DNA from: Sphingomonas sp. 7/4-4
GTDB taxonomy: Bacteria > Pseudomonadota > Alphaproteobacteria > Sphingomonadales > Sphingomonadaceae
DNA length: 64,000 nt
Assembly (NCBI RefSeq): GCF_027941955.1
Contig: NZ_CP115960.1
Coordinates: 2,542,001-2,606,000, forward strand
Direction of reading: 5' to 3'
The translations under genes were made by a program, and so were the position numbers. Below the pieces are notes generated by a model. That model worked only from the letters and a program-made list of their open reading frames with translations. It did no database searches and was not told the origin of the DNA. Below are positions 27,773 to 36,834 of the stretch, in pieces. Each line of letters begins with the position of its first letter. Within the stretch, counting starts at the first letter, position 1.

Positions 27773-29149
27773 TCAATCGCTGGCGAAACCGAACGGCGTC
27801 ACGCCGCTTTCGCGCTCGTTCGACAGCATCGCCCGGCCGGCAGGCGGCGCGGAACGCTGCGGGCAATCGGGGCGCGTGCACGCCCGGCAACCGAGCCCGA
27901 TCGGAACTGCGCGCGCCGCCAGATCGCGCCCCGACGTTACGGCAAGCGTCGCCGCCTGGTCGGCCGCGAGTCCGATGCCCATCACGAAGCGCGCGGGGAC
28001 GCTCGCCACGCGCGCACCCTGCGGATGCACTGCGCGGGCCAGCGTGAACCACCGGCTGCCGTCCTCGAGCTCGACCAGATGGCTCAGGATTTCGTCGCGG
28101 GCGAACGCCTCGAAAATATTCCACAGCGGACAGATTCCCGGCCCCTCGACCAGCGGCGAGGCGCTCGCGCCGGCATAGCGTTTCGAAACCTGCCCGGCGC
28201 AATCGACTCGCAGCAGGAAGAAAGGCAGCCCGCGCGCACCCACCCGCTGGAGCGTGGTCAGCCGATGCGCGACCTGGCTGAAGCTCGCACCGAAGCGGCG
28301 CTGGAGCAATTCCACGTCATAGCCGCTCGCCTCGCACGCGCGCAGGAAGCGGGCATAAGGCATCATCACCGCGGCGGCGAAATAGCCGGTGAGATGGCGC
28401 CGGTAGAGGCGTTCGGCGGCGCGATCCAGCGCGGCACCCTTCACCAGCGCGTCGATCTCCGCCCGCGCCTCCTCGGCCAGCCGTTCGGCCAGCGCGAAGC
28501 TGCGCGCCGACGCATCGAGCATTTCCGAGAGCTGGATCTGACGCGCATGCAAGTCGAGCCGCTTCATCCGATCGGGCATCACATCGGCGGGCAGGATGCG
28601 CACCGCGAGCTGGTGCTTGACCCGCAGCCGCTCGGCCATCGCGCCGTAAAGGTCCCCCGCGGCGATGCGGAGTTCGTCCGCCAGCGCTTCGGCGGCGGCG
28701 TCGAGATCGCCGAAATGATTGCGCCAGCGTTCGATCTCGCGGCGGACCTGGCGGCCGGCATCGTCGGGCTCGGCCGCGCCCGCCGTCCCGCCGCCGATCC
28801 GGTCATAAGCGCGCGCGAACGCCTCGGCGCCGCCGGGCGCGCCCGCCAGCCATTCCTCGAGCTGGTGCCGATCGATCTCGAGATCAGCGAACAGCGGGTC
28901 GGCGAGCCGCCGCCGGAGCGCCTCGCTGCCGCCGCCCGGCTCGCTCGCGGCGAGCCTGCGCGGATCGAAGTCATAGGTCTGGGCAAGCCGCAACATCAAC
29001 GTCGCCGAGACCGGGCGCTGGTTGCGCTCGACGAGATTCAGATAGCTCGCGCTCACGCCCAGCGCCTCGGCCATTGCTGCCTGGCTCAGTCCCAGCTGGC
29101 GGCGCAGCCGGCGGATCGCATGCCCGGCGAACAATTTCGCATCTGCCAT
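27773..29149 (-). CDS. XRE-type HTH regulator with DUF2083 (RamB/PrpR-like short-chain acyl regulator)
   Basis: 458 residues. An N-terminal Cro/CI helix-turn-helix (HAIRRLRRQLGLSQAAMAEA, LGVSASYLNLVERNQRP), an IrrE-like middle and a C-terminal DUF2083 region with CPLWNIFEAF and a Cys-rich tail GLGCRACTRPDCPQR. RamB and PrpR of this family control glyoxylate and propionate genes in response to acyl-CoA. Here the gene is divergent from aceA with a perfect palindrome between them, so aceA is the probable target. Confidence 0.88.
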   Translation of the reverse strand: MADAKLFAGHAIRRLRRQLGLSQAAMAEALGVSASYLNLVERNQRPVSATLMLRLAQTYDFDPRRLAASEPGGGSEALRRRLADPLFADLEIDRHQLEEWLAGAPGGAEAFARAYDRIGGGTAGAAEPDDAGRQVRREIERWRNHFGDLDAAAEALADELRIAAGDLYGAMAERLRVKHQLAVRILPADVMPDRMKRLDLHARQIQLSEMLDASARSFALAERLAEEARAEIDALVKGAALDRAAERLYRRHLTGYFAAAVMMPYARFLRACEASGYDVELLQRRFGASFSQVAHRLTTLQRVGARGLPFFLLRVDCAGQVSKRYAGASASPLVEGPGICPLWNIFEAFARDEILSHLVELEDGSRWFTLARAVHPQGARVASVPARFVMGIGLAADQAATLAVTSGRDLAARAVPIGLGCRACTRPDCPQRSAPPAGRAMLSNERESGVTPFGFASD

Positions 29150-29201
29150 TGCCTATACGCCTTGTTCCTATTATGTTCTAATTCTCGACTCGGACTCAGT
29201 T

Positions 29202-29217
29202 TGTAAATATATTTACA
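29202..29217. promoter_or_regulatory. 16-bp perfect palindrome between the acyl regulator and aceA
   Basis: TGTAAATATATTTACA is a perfect palindrome in the 193-nt divergent spacer, 53 nt upstream of the regulator start and 125 nt upstream of aceA. It is AT-rich in a GC-rich genome and stands out as a candidate operator for the HTH regulator. The binding protein is inferred. Confidence 0.6.
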
Positions 29218-29342
29218 TAGTTACAAGAACGGCCTGTTTTTCGACCACGTGTCAACGCTACAATTGAACGAATTTCCGACAAAAGAGTCAATTTAGCGCG
29301 CAGATCAGCTTCCGACACCGTTCACATTGTCAAGGAAGTGAC

Positions 29343-30626
29343 ATGCCGATGACGTTCGAAGATCTCGTCCCCGCCCCCAGCGGCCGCTTCGACGGCATCG
29401 TCCGTCCCTATTCGGCCGAGGACGTGACCAGGCTGCGCGGCTCGCTGCCGATCGAGCACACCATTGCCCGCCGCGGCGCGCTCAAGCTGTGGGAGTTGCT
29501 GAAGAGCGAGGATTATATCCATGCCCTCGGCGCGCTTTCGGGCAACCAGGCAATGCAGATGGTCCGCGCCGGATTGAAGGCGATCTATCTGTCCGGCTGG
29601 CAGGTCGCGGCCGATGCCAACACCGCCGGGCAGATGTATCCCGATCAGTCGCTCTACCCCGCCAATGCCGGCCCCGAACTGGCCCGGAAAATCAACGCGA
29701 CGCTCCAGCGCGCCGACCAGATCGAGCATATGGAGGGCGGCGCGACCCGCGACTGGTTCGCGCCGATCGTCGCCGATGCCGAAGCCGGCTTCGGCGGTCC
29801 GCTCAACTGCTTCGAGATCATGAAGGCCTATATCGCCGCAGGCGCCGCCGGGGTGCATTATGAAGACCAGCTCGCATCGGAAAAGAAATGCGGGCACCTC
29901 GGCGGCAAGGTGCTGATCCCGACCCAGGCGCATATCCGCAACCTGGACAGCGCCCGGCTGGCGGCGGACGTGTCCGGCGTCCCGACGGTGATCTGCGCAC
30001 GCACCGATGCCGAAAGCGCCAGGCTCATTACCTCGGACGTCGACGCGCGCGACCACGAGTTTCTGACGGGCGAGCGCACCGCCGAGGGCTTCTTCCGATT
30101 GAAGGAAGGCACCGGGGTCGATCATTGCATCAAGCGCGGGCTCGCCTTCGCGTCGCATGCCGACCTGCTATGGTGGGAGACGTCGAAGCCCAATCTCGAC
30201 GACGCCCGCCGCTTCGCCGAGGCGATCAAGCGCGAACACCCCGAGAAGATGCTGGCCTATAATTGCTCGCCGAGCTTCAACTGGGAGAAGAATCTCGATC
30301 GCGACGACATCGCCCGTTTCCAGCGCGAATTGGGCGCGATGGGGTACAAGTTCCAGTTCGTCACGCTCGCGGGCTTCCACCAGCTCAATTACGGGATGTT
30401 CGAGCTGGCACGCGGCTACCGGGATCGCGGCATGGCAGCCTATTCGGAGCTCCAGCAGGCCGAATTCGCCGCCGAGGCAAACGGCTACACCGCGACGCGC
30501 CACCAGCGCGAAGTCGGCACCGGCTATTTCGATGCGATCGCCCAGGCGGTGGCCGGCGGCGAGAGCTCGACCACCGCGCTCGCCGAAAGCACCGAAGCCG
30601 CCCAGTTCAACAAGCAAGCTGCCTGA
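29343..30626 (+). CDS. aceA: Isocitrate lyase
   Basis: 427 residues. The catalytic loop [11 protein letters not shown] (Cys about residue 183) and the binding segments [33 protein letters not shown] and YNCSPSFNW are present. It splits isocitrate into glyoxylate and succinate in the glyoxylate bypass, needed for growth on acetate or fatty acids. An AAGGAAG ribosome site precedes the ATG. It is divergent from the acyl regulator and followed by a 51-residue gene. No malate synthase lies in the window. Confidence 0.97.
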   Translation: MPMTFEDLVPAPSGRFDGIVRPYSAEDVTRLRGSLPIEHTIARRGALKLWELLKSEDYIHALGALSGNQAMQMVRAGLKAIYLSGWQVAADANTAGQMYPDQSLYPANAGPELARKINATLQRADQIEHMEGGATRDWFAPIVADAEAGFGGPLNCFEIMKAYIAAGAAGVHYEDQLASEKKCGHLGGKVLIPTQAHIRNLDSARLAADVSGVPTVICARTDAESARLITSDVDARDHEFLTGERTAEGFFRLKEGTGVDHCIKRGLAFASHADLLWWETSKPNLDDARRFAEAIKREHPEKMLAYNCSPSFNWEKNLDRDDIARFQRELGAMGYKFQFVTLAGFHQLNYGMFELARGYRDRGMAAYSELQQAEFAAEANGYTATRHQREVGTGYFDAIAQAVAGGESSTTALAESTEAAQFNKQAA

Positions 30627-30640
30627 AAGGAGCAACTACG

Positions 30641-30796
30641 ATGACCGGAGAACCCCAGCGCAGCCGCGCCGTCTTCTCGACCGAGGATTTCCGCCTGATC
30701 CGCGAGGCGGTCGGCACGCATCTGACCAAGATCAAGGACCAACCTGAATCGATCAAATACGCCAATCTCTATCACCGCCTCGGCCGCGTCGCCTGA
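30641..30796 (+). CDS. Small conserved-looking protein downstream of aceA
   Basis: 51 residues: MTGEPQRSRAVFSTEDFRLI, then REAVGTHLTKIKDQPESIKY and ANLYHRLGRVA. It begins 14 nt after aceA with an AAAGGAG ribosome site and uses normal codons, so it is probably a real gene in the aceA operon. I do not recognise a characterised family. Mostly helical, soluble. Confidence 0.6.
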   Translation: MTGEPQRSRAVFSTEDFRLIREAVGTHLTKIKDQPESIKYANLYHRLGRVA

Positions 30797-30869
30797 GGCG
30801 AGACTTTCCTGGGGAGGAAAGGATGTCCGCCGGAGCTCAGGCCCCGGCGGACATTTCCCGTATGACGGT

Positions 30870-30939
30870 GCTCCGGCGAAGGCCGGAGCGTAGGCAGCCG
30901 TCAGCCCTCGCCCTCCAACGCTCCGGCCTTCGCCGGAGC
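30870..30939. repeat. Pair of inverted 20-bp palindromic repeats
   Basis: GCTCCGGCGAAGGCCGGAGC at 30870-30889 and its exact reverse complement at 30920-30939. Each folds as a hairpin and the two can also pair with each other. The right copy lies within the 3' end of the MFS transporter gene and encodes its last residues (APAKAGALEG). This is a short palindromic repeat of REP type between convergent genes. Confidence 0.75.
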
Positions 30940-32385
30940 ACTGCTCTCGGCCAGCCGCTCCACCCGGGCGAGGTGCTCGTCCTTGCCGAACGGGAAGCGC
31001 CGGTAGAAGAACGCCGCCGCGAAGCCGAGCGACAGATAGAGCGCGGCGAACAATATCGTCAGCCGGTCCACCGTCTCCACCGGCACACTCCCCGGCTTCG
31101 CCGCCTCGGGAAAGCCGGCGATGGCGAGGATCGATCCGGCGACGAAGATGCCGAGCCCGCTCGTGCATTTCTGGACGAAGAACGCCCCGGCAAAAAACAC
31201 GCCCTCCGAACGCCGCCCGGTCTCGGCCTCCGAATGCTCGACGACATCGGCCATCATCGACGCACCGAGGATGGTCGACGAGACCGAGCAGGTCGCGTTG
31301 ATCGTGAAGATCGCAAGCAACAGCGGCACCAGCACCGGATTGCCCGGCTCCGGGAACAGCCCAGCCAACCGCAGCCAATAAGGCAAAGTGAGAAGCACCG
31401 CCGCCGCGATCATGAACCCCATCCCCGCGACCGGCTTGCCGGTACGCTTGGCGACGCGCGGCGCGATCAGGAAGGCGCCCACCACTCCGAGCAGGAGGAC
31501 CAGCCCCAGCCACTGGAAGTCGGCGCCGCGAAATCCCCAGACATGCGCATAGAGATAATTGGACAGCGCGTAGCTGATCCCCTGCGCCGAATAATAGCAG
31601 ATGCCCGCCGCCATCAGGATCAGAAAGGCACGGTTGCGCACGCTCTCGCGCAGCTCGCGGAAATTGGCGGCGAGCGACTGGCGCTCGATCTCGGGGCGGG
31701 GAAGCTGCCCGATCTCGCGGTGCGTGCCCAAGGCCGAGACGAGGATCGCGACGAACATCGCCACTGCGCCGGCAAGCGCGAAGCCGACATAGCCCTGCCG
31801 GTTGAGCAGCCCTGTCTCCTGCCCCGGCTCGGGCGCGAGGAAATAGCTGTACGAAGCCACCAGCATCGCCATGCCGCCCGCCCAGCCGAACAGATAGCGA
31901 TACGCCATGATCCGCGTCCGCTCGTCATAATCGGCGGAGAGTTCCGGGCTCAGCGCTTGCGACGGCACTTCATAGGCCGAGACCGCGGTACGTACGAGCA
32001 CCGCGCTCGCGAATACCCAGACCAGCATCGCCCCGTGCGACCAGGCGGGCGGATTCCACAGCAGCAACCAGCCGAGCGCGATCGGCGCCGCCGACGCATA
32101 CATCCATGGATGCCGCCGTCCCCAGCGCCCGCGCGTACGGTCCGACAGGAAGCCGATCGCCGGATCGATGAACGCATCGAGCAGCAGCGCGCACATGATC
32201 GCGAAGCCGACCTGCGCGGAGGGCAGGCCGAGCACCTGATTGTAGAAGAGCAAAAGGAAGGTGGAGAAACAGAAGTCCTTCACGCCGTAAGCGACTGCGC
32301 CGAAGCCATAGGCCAGCATGGTGCCCTGACGCACCCGGCGGACCGGCGGAATCGCGGGCGTGCCTGCGGCTTCGTTCGCGGCCAT
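30901..32385 (-). CDS. MFS transporter of the glycoside-pentoside-hexuronide (GPH) type
   Basis: About 494 residues with twelve predicted transmembrane segments, beginning TMLAYGFGAVAYGVKDFCFS. The cytoplasmic motif FLSDRTRGRWGRRHPWM after helix 2 is typical of GPH symporters. ATG 32385 has a GAGAGGA site. These proteins carry sugars or glycosides with H+ or Na+. The C-terminal residues are encoded by a palindromic repeat. It is divergent from the acyl-CoA dehydrogenase gene. Confidence 0.87.
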   Translation of the reverse strand: MAANEAAGTPAIPPVRRVRQGTMLAYGFGAVAYGVKDFCFSTFLLLFYNQVLGLPSAQVGFAIMCALLLDAFIDPAIGFLSDRTRGRWGRRHPWMYASAAPIALGWLLLWNPPAWSHGAMLVWVFASAVLVRTAVSAYEVPSQALSPELSADYDERTRIMAYRYLFGWAGGMAMLVASYSYFLAPEPGQETGLLNRQGYVGFALAGAVAMFVAILVSALGTHREIGQLPRPEIERQSLAANFRELRESVRNRAFLILMAAGICYYSAQGISYALSNYLYAHVWGFRGADFQWLGLVLLLGVVGAFLIAPRVAKRTGKPVAGMGFMIAAAVLLTLPYWLRLAGLFPEPGNPVLVPLLLAIFTINATCSVSSTILGASMMADVVEHSEAETGRRSEGVFFAGAFFVQKCTSGLGIFVAGSILAIAGFPEAAKPGSVPVETVDRLTILFAALYLSLGFAAAFFYRRFPFGKDEHLARVERLAESSAPAKAGALEGEG

Positions 32386-32533
32386 GGCCGATCCTCTCAC
32401 GCTTACTCTTCGCCGCAGCATAGGTGGCGCAGTGGCTGCGTCAATCGCCCGAATTGGAAGATCGGGTATGGCTTGCCGGATGCATAAGGGCGGCTATAGC
32501 TTGCCGCTTCGAACAACAGGAACGGTTCCCCCG

Positions 32534-33678
32534 ATGGCGCTCGACCCGGAGATCTTCGATACGCTGATCGACACGATCCGCCGCTTCGTGCGCGAAAGGC
32601 TGCGTCCGCTCGAAGGCGAGGTCGAGGCCGCCGACGCTATTCCCGATGCGGTGATCGAGGAGATGAAGGGGCTCGGCCTGTTCGGCCTGTCGATCGCCGA
32701 GGAATATGGCGGGCTCGGGCTGACGATGCTCGAGGAGTGCAAGGTCGCGATCGAGCTGGGGCGCACCACGCCCGCGTTCCGCTCGACCTTTGGCACCAAT
32801 GTCGGGATCGGCAGCCAGGGACTGGTGATGGCCGGCACGCCCGCGCAAAAGGCCGAATGGTTGCCGCGCATCGCCAGCGGCGAAGTGATCACCAGCTTCG
32901 CGCTGACCGAGCCCGATGTCGGCTCGGATTCGGGCGCGGTGAAGACGCGAGCCGTTCGAGACGGCGACGTCTACCGCCTGTCGGGCACCAAACGCTTCAT
33001 CACCAATGCCGACAAGGCACAATTGTTCACCGTGATGGCGCGGACCGGCGACGAGCCCGGAGGACGTGGCGTCTCGGCCTTTCTCGTGCCGCGCGACTTG
33101 CCCGGCATATCGATCGGCGAGCCGGAGAAGAAGATGGGCCAAAAGGCGCGCGCGTCGCCGATGTGGTGTTCGACGACACTCCCGTTCCCGCCGCCAACCG
33201 CCTCGGCGAGGAAGGGCAGGGCTTCAGGATCGCGATGCAGGTGCTCGATCGCGGGCGGCTGCACATCTCTGCAGTGTGCGTCGGCGTCGCCGAGCGGCTG
33301 ATCGCCGATTGCGTCGCTTATGCCAGCGAACGGAAACAGTTCGGCAAGCCGATCGCCGAGCACCAATTGATCCAGGCGCTGATTGCGGACTCAAAGACCG
33401 AAGCGATGGCCGCGCGGGCACTGATGCTCGAGACCGCGGCACGCAAGGACGCCGGTGAGAACACCACGATGGAAGCCGCCGCCACCAAATATTTCGCCAG
33501 CGAGATGGTCGGCCGCGTCGCCGATCGCGCGGTGCAGATCTTCGGCGGCGCGGGCTATATCGCCGATTACGGGATCGAACGGCTCTATCGCGACGTTCGG
33601 CTGTTCCGGATCTACGAAGGCACCAGCCAGATCCAGCAGCTGATCATCGCGCGCGAGACGCTCAAGCGGGGAGGATAA
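32534..33678 (+). CDS. Acyl-CoA dehydrogenase, frameshifted
   Basis: About 381 residues. FAD-binding signatures ITSFALTEPDVGSDSGAVKT and RDVRLFRIYEGTSQIQQLII, the latter with the catalytic Glu region. One G is missing from the AAAAGG run near 33143; restoring it gives MGQKGARVADVVFDDTPVPA. It oxidises acyl-CoA thioesters to enoyl-CoA with FAD. The SDR gene follows after 4 nt, so they form an operon, perhaps for degradation of a branched or cyclic acyl-CoA. Confidence 0.93.
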
Positions 33679-33682
33679 GACC

Positions 33683-34470
33683 ATGGACACCAACAGCTTG
33701 TTCCGCCTCGACGGCCGCATCGCGCTGGTCACCGGCGGATCGCGCGGGATCGGGCGGATGATCGCCGAGGGCTTCGTCGCGCAGGGCGCCAGGGTCTATG
33801 TCTCGTCGCGCAAGGCCGAGGCATGCGAGGAGACCGCCGCGGCGCTCGGCGAGAATTGCATCGCCCTGCCCCACGACATCTCCACCGTCGAAGGCTGCCG
33901 CGCGCTCGCCGAGGATCTGGCCGCGCGCGAATCCCGGCTCGACATCCTCGTCAACAATGCCGGTGCCGCCTGGGGCGAGCCGTTCGAGACCTTTCCCGAA
34001 GCGGGCTGGGACAAGGTGATGGACCTGAACGTCAAATCCCCTTCTTCCTGACCCAGGCGCTGCACGCTCTGCTCAAGGCCGGCGGCTCGGCCGACCGTCC
34101 GGCCAAGGTGATCAACATCACCTCGATCGACGGCCAGCGGCTCAATCCGTGGGAAACCTACAGCTATCACGCTTCCAAATCCGCGTTGATATATTTGACC
34201 AAGCGCATGGCCGCACGGCTGGTGCACGATCATATCAACGTCACTTCGATCGCCCCCGGCGCCTTCGCCAGCGACATGAACAAGGCTGCGCGCGATCATA
34301 AAGATGCGGTTGCCAAGGCGATCCCGGCCAAGCGCATCGGCAGCGACGAGGACATGGCCGGCACCGCGATCTACCTCGCCAGCCGCGCCGGCGACTATGT
34401 GATCGGCGACACGATCACGGTCGACGGCGGGCTGGTCAACGCCTCGCTTGGCGGCAGCATCGACGGCTAG
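33683..34470 (+). CDS. Short-chain dehydrogenase/reductase, frameshifted
   Basis: About 262 residues. NAD(P)-binding ALVTGGSRGIGRMIAEGF, structural NNAG (ILVNNAGAAWG) and catalytic Tyr-x-x-x-Lys in YSYHASKSALIYLT. One C is missing from the CCCC run near 34036; restoring it gives LNVKSPFFLTQALHALLKAG. The RhlG-like insertion VINITSIDGQRLNPWETYSY is notable. Operon with the acyl-CoA dehydrogenase suggests oxidation or reduction of a hydroxyacyl or ketoacyl intermediate. Its stop overlaps the convergent UrcA-like gene by 4 nt. Confidence 0.92.
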
Positions 34471-34801
34471 AGCCGCCGTCCGCGAACCCCTGCCTCGCGC
34501 CGTGCCATCGCATAGGCCTTGCGGATGTCGGGCGACATCCCGCCGACAATCCACGACCGGAGCATATCGGTGCAGTAAAGGGATCCCATCGCGCCTCGTA
34601 GGGCGCAAAGGCCGCGCCCTGCGCCGTACAATAAGCGCGCGCCGTGTGCGCCACCCGTTCACGCAATGCGGCGCGACCAGCCACGATATCGAGGCGCAGC
34701 TCCGACAGGGAAACCCGTATCGGCGCTTCATGCGCCAGCCCGGGTCCTCCCGAAGCGCATGCGGCGAGCAGTATCGCACAAGCCGGAATCGTCAGGCGCA
34801 T
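34467..34801 (-). CDS. UrcA-like small lipoprotein or exported protein, frameshifted
   Basis: About 111 residues. A lipoprotein-type signal (IPACAILLAACASGG) is followed by the UrcA-like pattern IRVSLSELRLDIVAGRAALR, ERVAHTARAYC. One C is missing from CCC in the GGATCCC near 34589; restoring it gives DPLYCTDMLRSWIVGGMSPD and the end RREAGVRGRRL. UrcA proteins are small secreted proteins of unknown role common in sphingomonads and Caulobacter. It follows the M56 gene on the same strand with an 83-nt gap. Confidence 0.68.
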
Positions 34802-34884
34802 CTCAACCTCCCTTCGTTCGCCGGACAGCCGGCCCCGTGGCGCGGAACGCGCTTCTTGCTTCGATTTTCATGGTCGGCGGCGGC

Positions 34885-36394
34885 CTAGCCGCGCGTCATT
34901 TCCGCCGCCTCTGCCTCCAGCTTGGCCGCGCCGTCCCGAAGGCTCTGTGCCCCGGCTCGATGGCCGTTAAGGAGCGACTCCGGCTGGTCGGGCTGATCGG
35001 CGATCTGTTCGAGATTGTCTGCCTGACGGCGCAGGTCGGCCGCCGAATCGAGCATCGACCGGGCACCTTCCCGACGGCCCTGATCGGCACCACGTCGACC
35101 CTCCTCTGCACTGCGCTGGCCCTCCTCTGCCGAGAGCCGCCCCTGCACAGCGGGATCCTCAGGTGCCCCGATGATCGTGGCGCCCCCGGGCCCCACGATT
35201 ACCTTGGCACCGGTTCTACCGATGATCTGGGTAACGCCCGACGCGGGTTGGATCGCCGGTATGGTGGCAGCTGGTATCGGCTTGCGATCGGGCGTAGCCG
35301 GAAGAATGCTCGGTCTCCGCCCACTTTCGGCGCGAGCAACCACGCCCGCACTGGCGATAGCGACACGAGCGGGAGTCGCTCGAGGCGATACGGATTCGAG
35401 CAGCGTAGAAGCGGGCCGCTCCTGCCCGGGTGCAACCGCATGCACCAACTCGACGGCGCCGAGGGTCGGCGCTGCTGCGATCCCGCAGCCCAGCACGAGT
35501 ATCGCCAGAACTCGGCTGCTCCGCCGGTGTGATCGAAGCTCGACCACGCGTGCGATCCTGTCCCTCAGCGTGTGGGGCCACAGCGCCATTCCCGTCGCCG
35601 CGCCATGTCCGGCAGGCACGGAAGCAAAGGCGAGCAATGCCTGCGCGTAATCGAGCCGCTCGACCCGCCGTATGGCGGCCTCGTCGGCGGCGATCTCGCT
35701 CTCGCGGGCAAGCGCCCGGGCAAGCAGCCACACCAGCGGATTGAACCAGTAAAAGGCCACCGCGATCCGCGCAGCGATCAGCATCGACCAATCGAAGTTG
35801 CGTACATGCGCAGCCTCGTGCGCGGTGACCGCATCTGCGGCTGCACGCCGCGCGAGGCTGTCCGCATCGACCAGTATCCAGGCAGGCGCGACTCCCCAGC
35901 TCAGCGGACTGGTCACGTCGCGCGAAACAAGCAGCCGCACCGGCCGGCGCAACCCCGCCGTCGCGGAGCGGAGCGCGTCCTGCCAACGCGCATCGGTGAC
36001 CGGCGTGGCACGGCGTGTCCAACGGGCTAGCGCCGCGACTCCGGCAGTCAGGTGCAGTAACAGCGCAGCGGAGCCGATGACGTAAAGCGCCGCCGCCAAT
36101 GTCCCGATTTCCCATCCCGGCGGTTCAGGCGCCAGGCGCCACCTGCCGCACCGCTTCGCTCGTCGTGATCGCCGTCACTGCGTCGGCCGGCGCGCGTGCC
36201 GGCAATACCCCAAGTTCGATAGCGGGGAGCAAAGCCGCCGCAATCGGCAGTGCCACCAGCATCATGATCGCGACGCGCAGGAGGAACACGCGTTCCTGCG
36301 CGGGGCGCGCGCGCATCGCCTGGCTGGCGGACAACGCCAGCGCGGCGACCAGCGCCGATTTCCAGGCCAAGGCACCCAACAGTGCCAGCATCAC
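34885..36394 (-). CDS. M56-family (BlaR1-like) membrane metallopeptidase, frameshifted
   Basis: About 503 residues. N-terminal transmembrane helices (LALLGALAWKSALVAALALS) are followed by the zinc motif HEAAH (about residue 190) in AVTAHEAAHVRNFDW, and the downstream Glu in ARESEIAADEAAIRR. The frame changes near 36133; two missing C restore VAPGAPEPPGWEIG and the rest. The C-terminus is not a penicillin-binding sensor: it is a Pro/Ala-rich segment and a charged coiled-coil-like region (LSAEEGQRSAEEGRRGADQG). It overlaps the BlaI-type repressor gene, so it probably cleaves or inactivates that repressor on an unknown envelope signal. Confidence 0.85.
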
Positions 36395-36768
36395 TCCGCC
36401 TCCTTGCGGGCACGGTCGATCATACGCTGGATGGCTTCGATCTCGCCAGCGTCGAGCCTCGGCTCCATTCCCAGCAGCGCCGTCGCTGCGCTGGCGGCAG
36501 AGCCGTGGAAAAATGTCTGGACCAACCGTTGCAAAGCAGTTTGCGCCATTGCGTCGGTTTGGGGAGCAGGCGAGTAGACATAGGCTTGGTTGGCCGTGCG
36601 ATGCTCGACCAGTCCCTTCGTCACCAGTCTCGAAAGCAACGTGCGCACGGCCGAATCCGTCGGCGGGTCGATCATCGCGCTCCGCACCGCCGCAGCCGTG
36701 GCCTCCTGCAGGCTACACAGGATTTCGAATACCTCGCGCTCGCGGCGCGGCAGCGACTCGATCATCAC
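36391..36768 (-). CDS. BlaI/MecI/CopY-family transcriptional repressor
   Basis: 125 residues. The winged helix reads LPRREREVFEILCSLQEATA, AAVRSAMIDPPTDSAVRTLL, SRLVTKGLVEHRTANQAYVY, as in BlaI/MecI. A C-terminal dimerisation helix follows (MIDRARKEAE). The M56 gene overlaps its stop by 4 nt. A TACA-AA-TGTA dyad lies 38 nt upstream, matching the BlaI operator core. No beta-lactamase gene is nearby, so the regulated genes are probably this operon itself and remote targets. Confidence 0.93.
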   Translation of the reverse strand: MMIESLPRREREVFEILCSLQEATAAAVRSAMIDPPTDSAVRTLLSRLVTKGLVEHRTANQAYVYSPAPQTDAMAQTALQRLVQTFFHGSAASAATALLGMEPRLDAGEIEAIQRMIDRARKEAE

Positions 36769-36806
36769 GGCCCCCGCTACTTCATCCTGCTACGTTTGCA
36801 GCATGT

Positions 36807-36816
36807 TACAAATGTA
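36807..36816. promoter_or_regulatory. BlaI/MecI-type operator TACA-N2-TGTA
   Basis: TACAAATGTA is the conserved core of BlaI/MecI-type operators, 38 nt upstream of the repressor ATG and 19 nt past the maeB stop side. A wider imperfect dyad (GCTAC ... GTAGC) surrounds it. Autoregulation is the usual arrangement. Confidence 0.65.
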
Positions 36817-36834
36817 GCAGCAAGGGCACGAATA

